Part shown: piece after piece, positions 61,440 through 64,000 of the stretch
How the letters are laid out: each line of letters begins with the position of its first letter
Position numbering within the stretch: position 1 is the first letter of the stretch
Source: Ficedula albicollis
Lineage: Eukaryota > Chordata > Aves > Passeriformes > Muscicapidae
Length of the DNA stretch: 64,000 nucleotides
Direction: 5' to 3'
Assembly (NCBI RefSeq): GCF_000247815.1
Contig: NC_021674.1
Coordinates: 84,896,602-84,960,601, forward strand
The notes under the pieces: model-generated
What the model was told of the DNA's origin: nothing
What the model saw: the letters and a program-made list of their open reading frames with translations, nothing else
Databases searched by the model: none
Position numbers and translations under genes: made by a program

Positions 61440-64000
61440 TCCATTGATATTCCTAGCAAGGGAAGATACTCAACCCTCAAGATACGCTCAGTGCAGGCCT
61501 TTTGCAAACTGGGATAATATTAGCCCAACTTTCACAAGGATTGCAGGCAAGGAAATAAATAATAACTCCCTAGTGATTTTTTGCAAATAATCAGTCTTTG
61601 ATGCCTTATGAACTGCTGAGTTGTAGTTTCTTTGTCTGGAATGGCATTTCAAGAACAGCAAGTGGCTTTCTTTATTGGATCTGAAACAACATTTTTGGGA
61701 ATACCATATGCTGTGAAGCATTTCTAGCAGATGATAATCCAACAACTGCATGGAAGAGAAATAGGGCTGACCTGAACACAGCCTCTCTATGAAACATTGT
61801 AAAATAGCTTTTAAAAGTTTCATTATGAATTCTTCATGAAAAAGAGGGAAATGTACAGAGATTATTTTAAATATTTTATTCCCTGATGACATGTCTATCT
61901 ACGCTGGGTTTGGCCAACTGTTTTCTTAAGTACTGCACCGTTTTTCATTTTTGTGTTTTGTCTGTGCCCTGGTGCTTTGTGCCTGTTGTGTTTTGCAAGA
62001 ACTCCATAAAGCTCTATTGACTGTGACAGCATCACCCTGTTGCAAGGCTTAGCTCCTGCATATAACTTTATGTTCCCTTCTGCCAGCTGGTTACTGCCTG
62101 TCATGGCTTGCAGAAAACACTCCTTTAAAGCTAACTTCCCTCCCTGAAATACCTCATTGTGATAACCCCTTCAACAAAGTTGTAAGCTCATCCCAGTGCA
62201 TCGGGGTCTGAGCCATGACAGATGTGGGCTGCATCTCCCCTGCATCAAGAGCATCAGGTTAAAATAAATGTCTGTTATTTCCCAGCCCAGGGTAGTGAGT
62301 GGTGCTGTGCTGAGTGTATCAGAATGAAGGACATCAAACCTGAAGGAGACAATTAAGAGAAATCTACTACCAATAATAATTTTTCATATTTCAGGAGGTT
62401 CCATAAGTCCAATTGCTGAGCAAAAGTGCTCCCTTATGAGTACTTAGTTCTCTCAGTACAACAATGGGCAACATTGGAAGGTTGAACAGGACTCATCCTA
62501 AAGGCATTGGGAAGGATCAAACATGTCTCCTCAAAAGGAAGAGGATAACAACTTTAGTATCTAATGAGCATTATCTGTCCAGTCATGATTCTACTAACTA
62601 GATTGCTGGTGTGGAGTCTCTAAAGTTCTAAAGGGACCTGAAATTTCATCAATGTTATCTCAGAAGTAGTAGGGGTGGATAAATAAGGCTTATTCACAAT
62701 GGCTTTTTTAAAATACAAATCTAAATTAAACTCCTTTTCTGAGTCATTCTCCAAAGGATAATCTGCCTGTTCTGTCTTTTTGTCTCATCTTTAGTCTTTT
62801 TTTGTCTGAAGAAGCTGGGAAAGAGATTAGCCTTCATGTATATTCTGTCTGATACTAGTTCCTTTTTCTAATGTTTTTTATGACAAACTGAATACTCTGA
62901 AACAAAGCGGAAAGACACTCTAGAAAAAAAAAATCTAATAAACTGAAAAAGAGTGGTAACCTTTGAAGACAATTCATAAGATAGGATATGGCTGGGACAT
63001 GTATTTCCTTTATGAAGGACAGAGAAGTACAGTGTCTACATTGTTCTATCTAAATATGGGTCAAACTTCTTGTCTTTTAATCTGTCTCCTATTTCCAATT
63101 TAATTTTATTAAGTTTGAAAAATCATTTAGATGTAGCCATTTTTCAAGGATCCCTACAAGCTTTGACACAGATGTGTAATTGTTTATGTATTTTCTGTAG
63201 GTTTTCTCCATTTTTATCGAAGGCTTTACTAAAGCTATGTGCAAAATATATATATAAGCTGTCAAGGGAGCTGTCTCCAAAATGTGTGTCCACACTGTTT
63301 CCAAACTAGGACATAATCCATCCAAATATGTTATGGAAATGGAGCAATACTGTAGTGGTCAAAAAGGACTAAAGATGATTAGAAACTTTAATACAGAGGA
63401 ACTTTTAACTGTATAAAAAAAAAACTTTTCTGATTTGAGTTGAAGATTTCTAAGGATTTATTGGAAAACACAGAGATCCCATAGCATTTTGAAAAATAAT
63501 GTCTCCATTATAAAACATAAAAGTTTGGGACTAAAGTCCTGAGCTTGTTGTATAACACTGTTTACACGAAGAACAAGTAAACCCTTCATAAAAAGTACAG
63601 AGTTCAATTGTCATGTCTTAAGCTGTATTTGTGTAAAATGTAATTTGAATATGGATTTTAATGCAACTATTTCATAGTATATGAAGACATCTGAATATTA
63701 AATTACAGAGTTAAATTACAGAATATAAACAAAGAATAAAAATAAATGTCAAAATTTTGCTTCTGAGAGATTTATTCCGTGTTTTCATTAACAAAATAAC
63801 GTTTCTAGTCTCTATTAACTAAATTATGATGAATATTCTAGTAAATGTCATCTAAACAATTAAAAAATTTGATATTCTCTTCCACATACATACCACTGTA
63901 GCAGCATAGTAATAAATAATAATTATACAAATTGACAGCTCACCCAAATCTAATAAAAGGCCCAAACTAAATTGGGATCAAAATATTCGAGCTGTGATTC
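61440..64000. other. AT-rich unique sequence, no gene seen
   Basis: About 2.6 kb. The 134-codon minus frame at 61488-61892 shows no domain. 61895-62280 is somewhat GC-richer, with AATAAA-like signals near 62270, and might be a decayed LTR, but I see no defining ends. The last 1.2 kb is very AT-rich. Confidence 0.45.

Noticed and set aside
61488..61892. 134-codon minus-strand frame
   Set aside because: No recognised domain or flanking splice signals. Probably chance.

Overview
The window looks like AT-rich, gene-poor nuclear DNA of a bird, probably a songbird or close relative. The evidence is the repeat content: many fragments of the avian LINE CR1 in both orientations, several with the diagnostic 3' end built from TATGATTC-like octamers, and LTR remnants of avian endogenous retroviruses at 49277-49830 and 12492-13309. 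No intact protein-coding gene, tRNA or rRNA was found. The longest open frames (about 130-200 codons) are CR1 remnants, LTR sequence, or frames without recognisable domains, so the window is best read as an intergenic desert or part of a very large intron.

Layout. 1-233 is a CpG-bearing patch, possibly the tail of an LTR. 234-3675 is unremarkable AT-rich DNA. 3676-4865 is a plus-strand CR1 3' half. From inside this CR1 (4241) begins the main structural feature: a head-to-tail duplication of about 3 kb, copy A 4241-7215 and copy B 7219-10323. The copies are almost identical, except that B carries two extra local tandem units (54 and 76 bp). 10324-13309 holds an old diverged CR1, a minus-strand CR1 tail and an LTR with a duplicated 3' end. 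13310-40042 is mostly unique AT-rich sequence, broken by two long poly-G tracts (14912-14947 and 40043-40085), a few CR1 pieces and many small two-copy tandem duplications. 40551-42115 is a cluster of minus-strand CR1 pieces, including about 1.1 kb of CR1 ORF2 from the endonuclease end to the start of the reverse transcriptase. 42116-64000 is unique AT-rich DNA with one LTR, more small tandem duplications (43.2, 54.9, 57.3, 58.2 and 58.5 kb) and several perfect hairpins.

The most notable signal is not a gene. One is the 3 kb duplication, whose internal differences suggest it may be two haplotypes placed in tandem by an assembler, or a very recent real duplication. The other is the unusual density of short tandem duplications (units of about 36-120 bp, two or three copies) and perfect short-loop inverted repeats, which look like products of replication slippage or template switching. 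Two minus-strand open stretches near 50.6-51.3 kb are the only weak candidates for an unrecognised exon.
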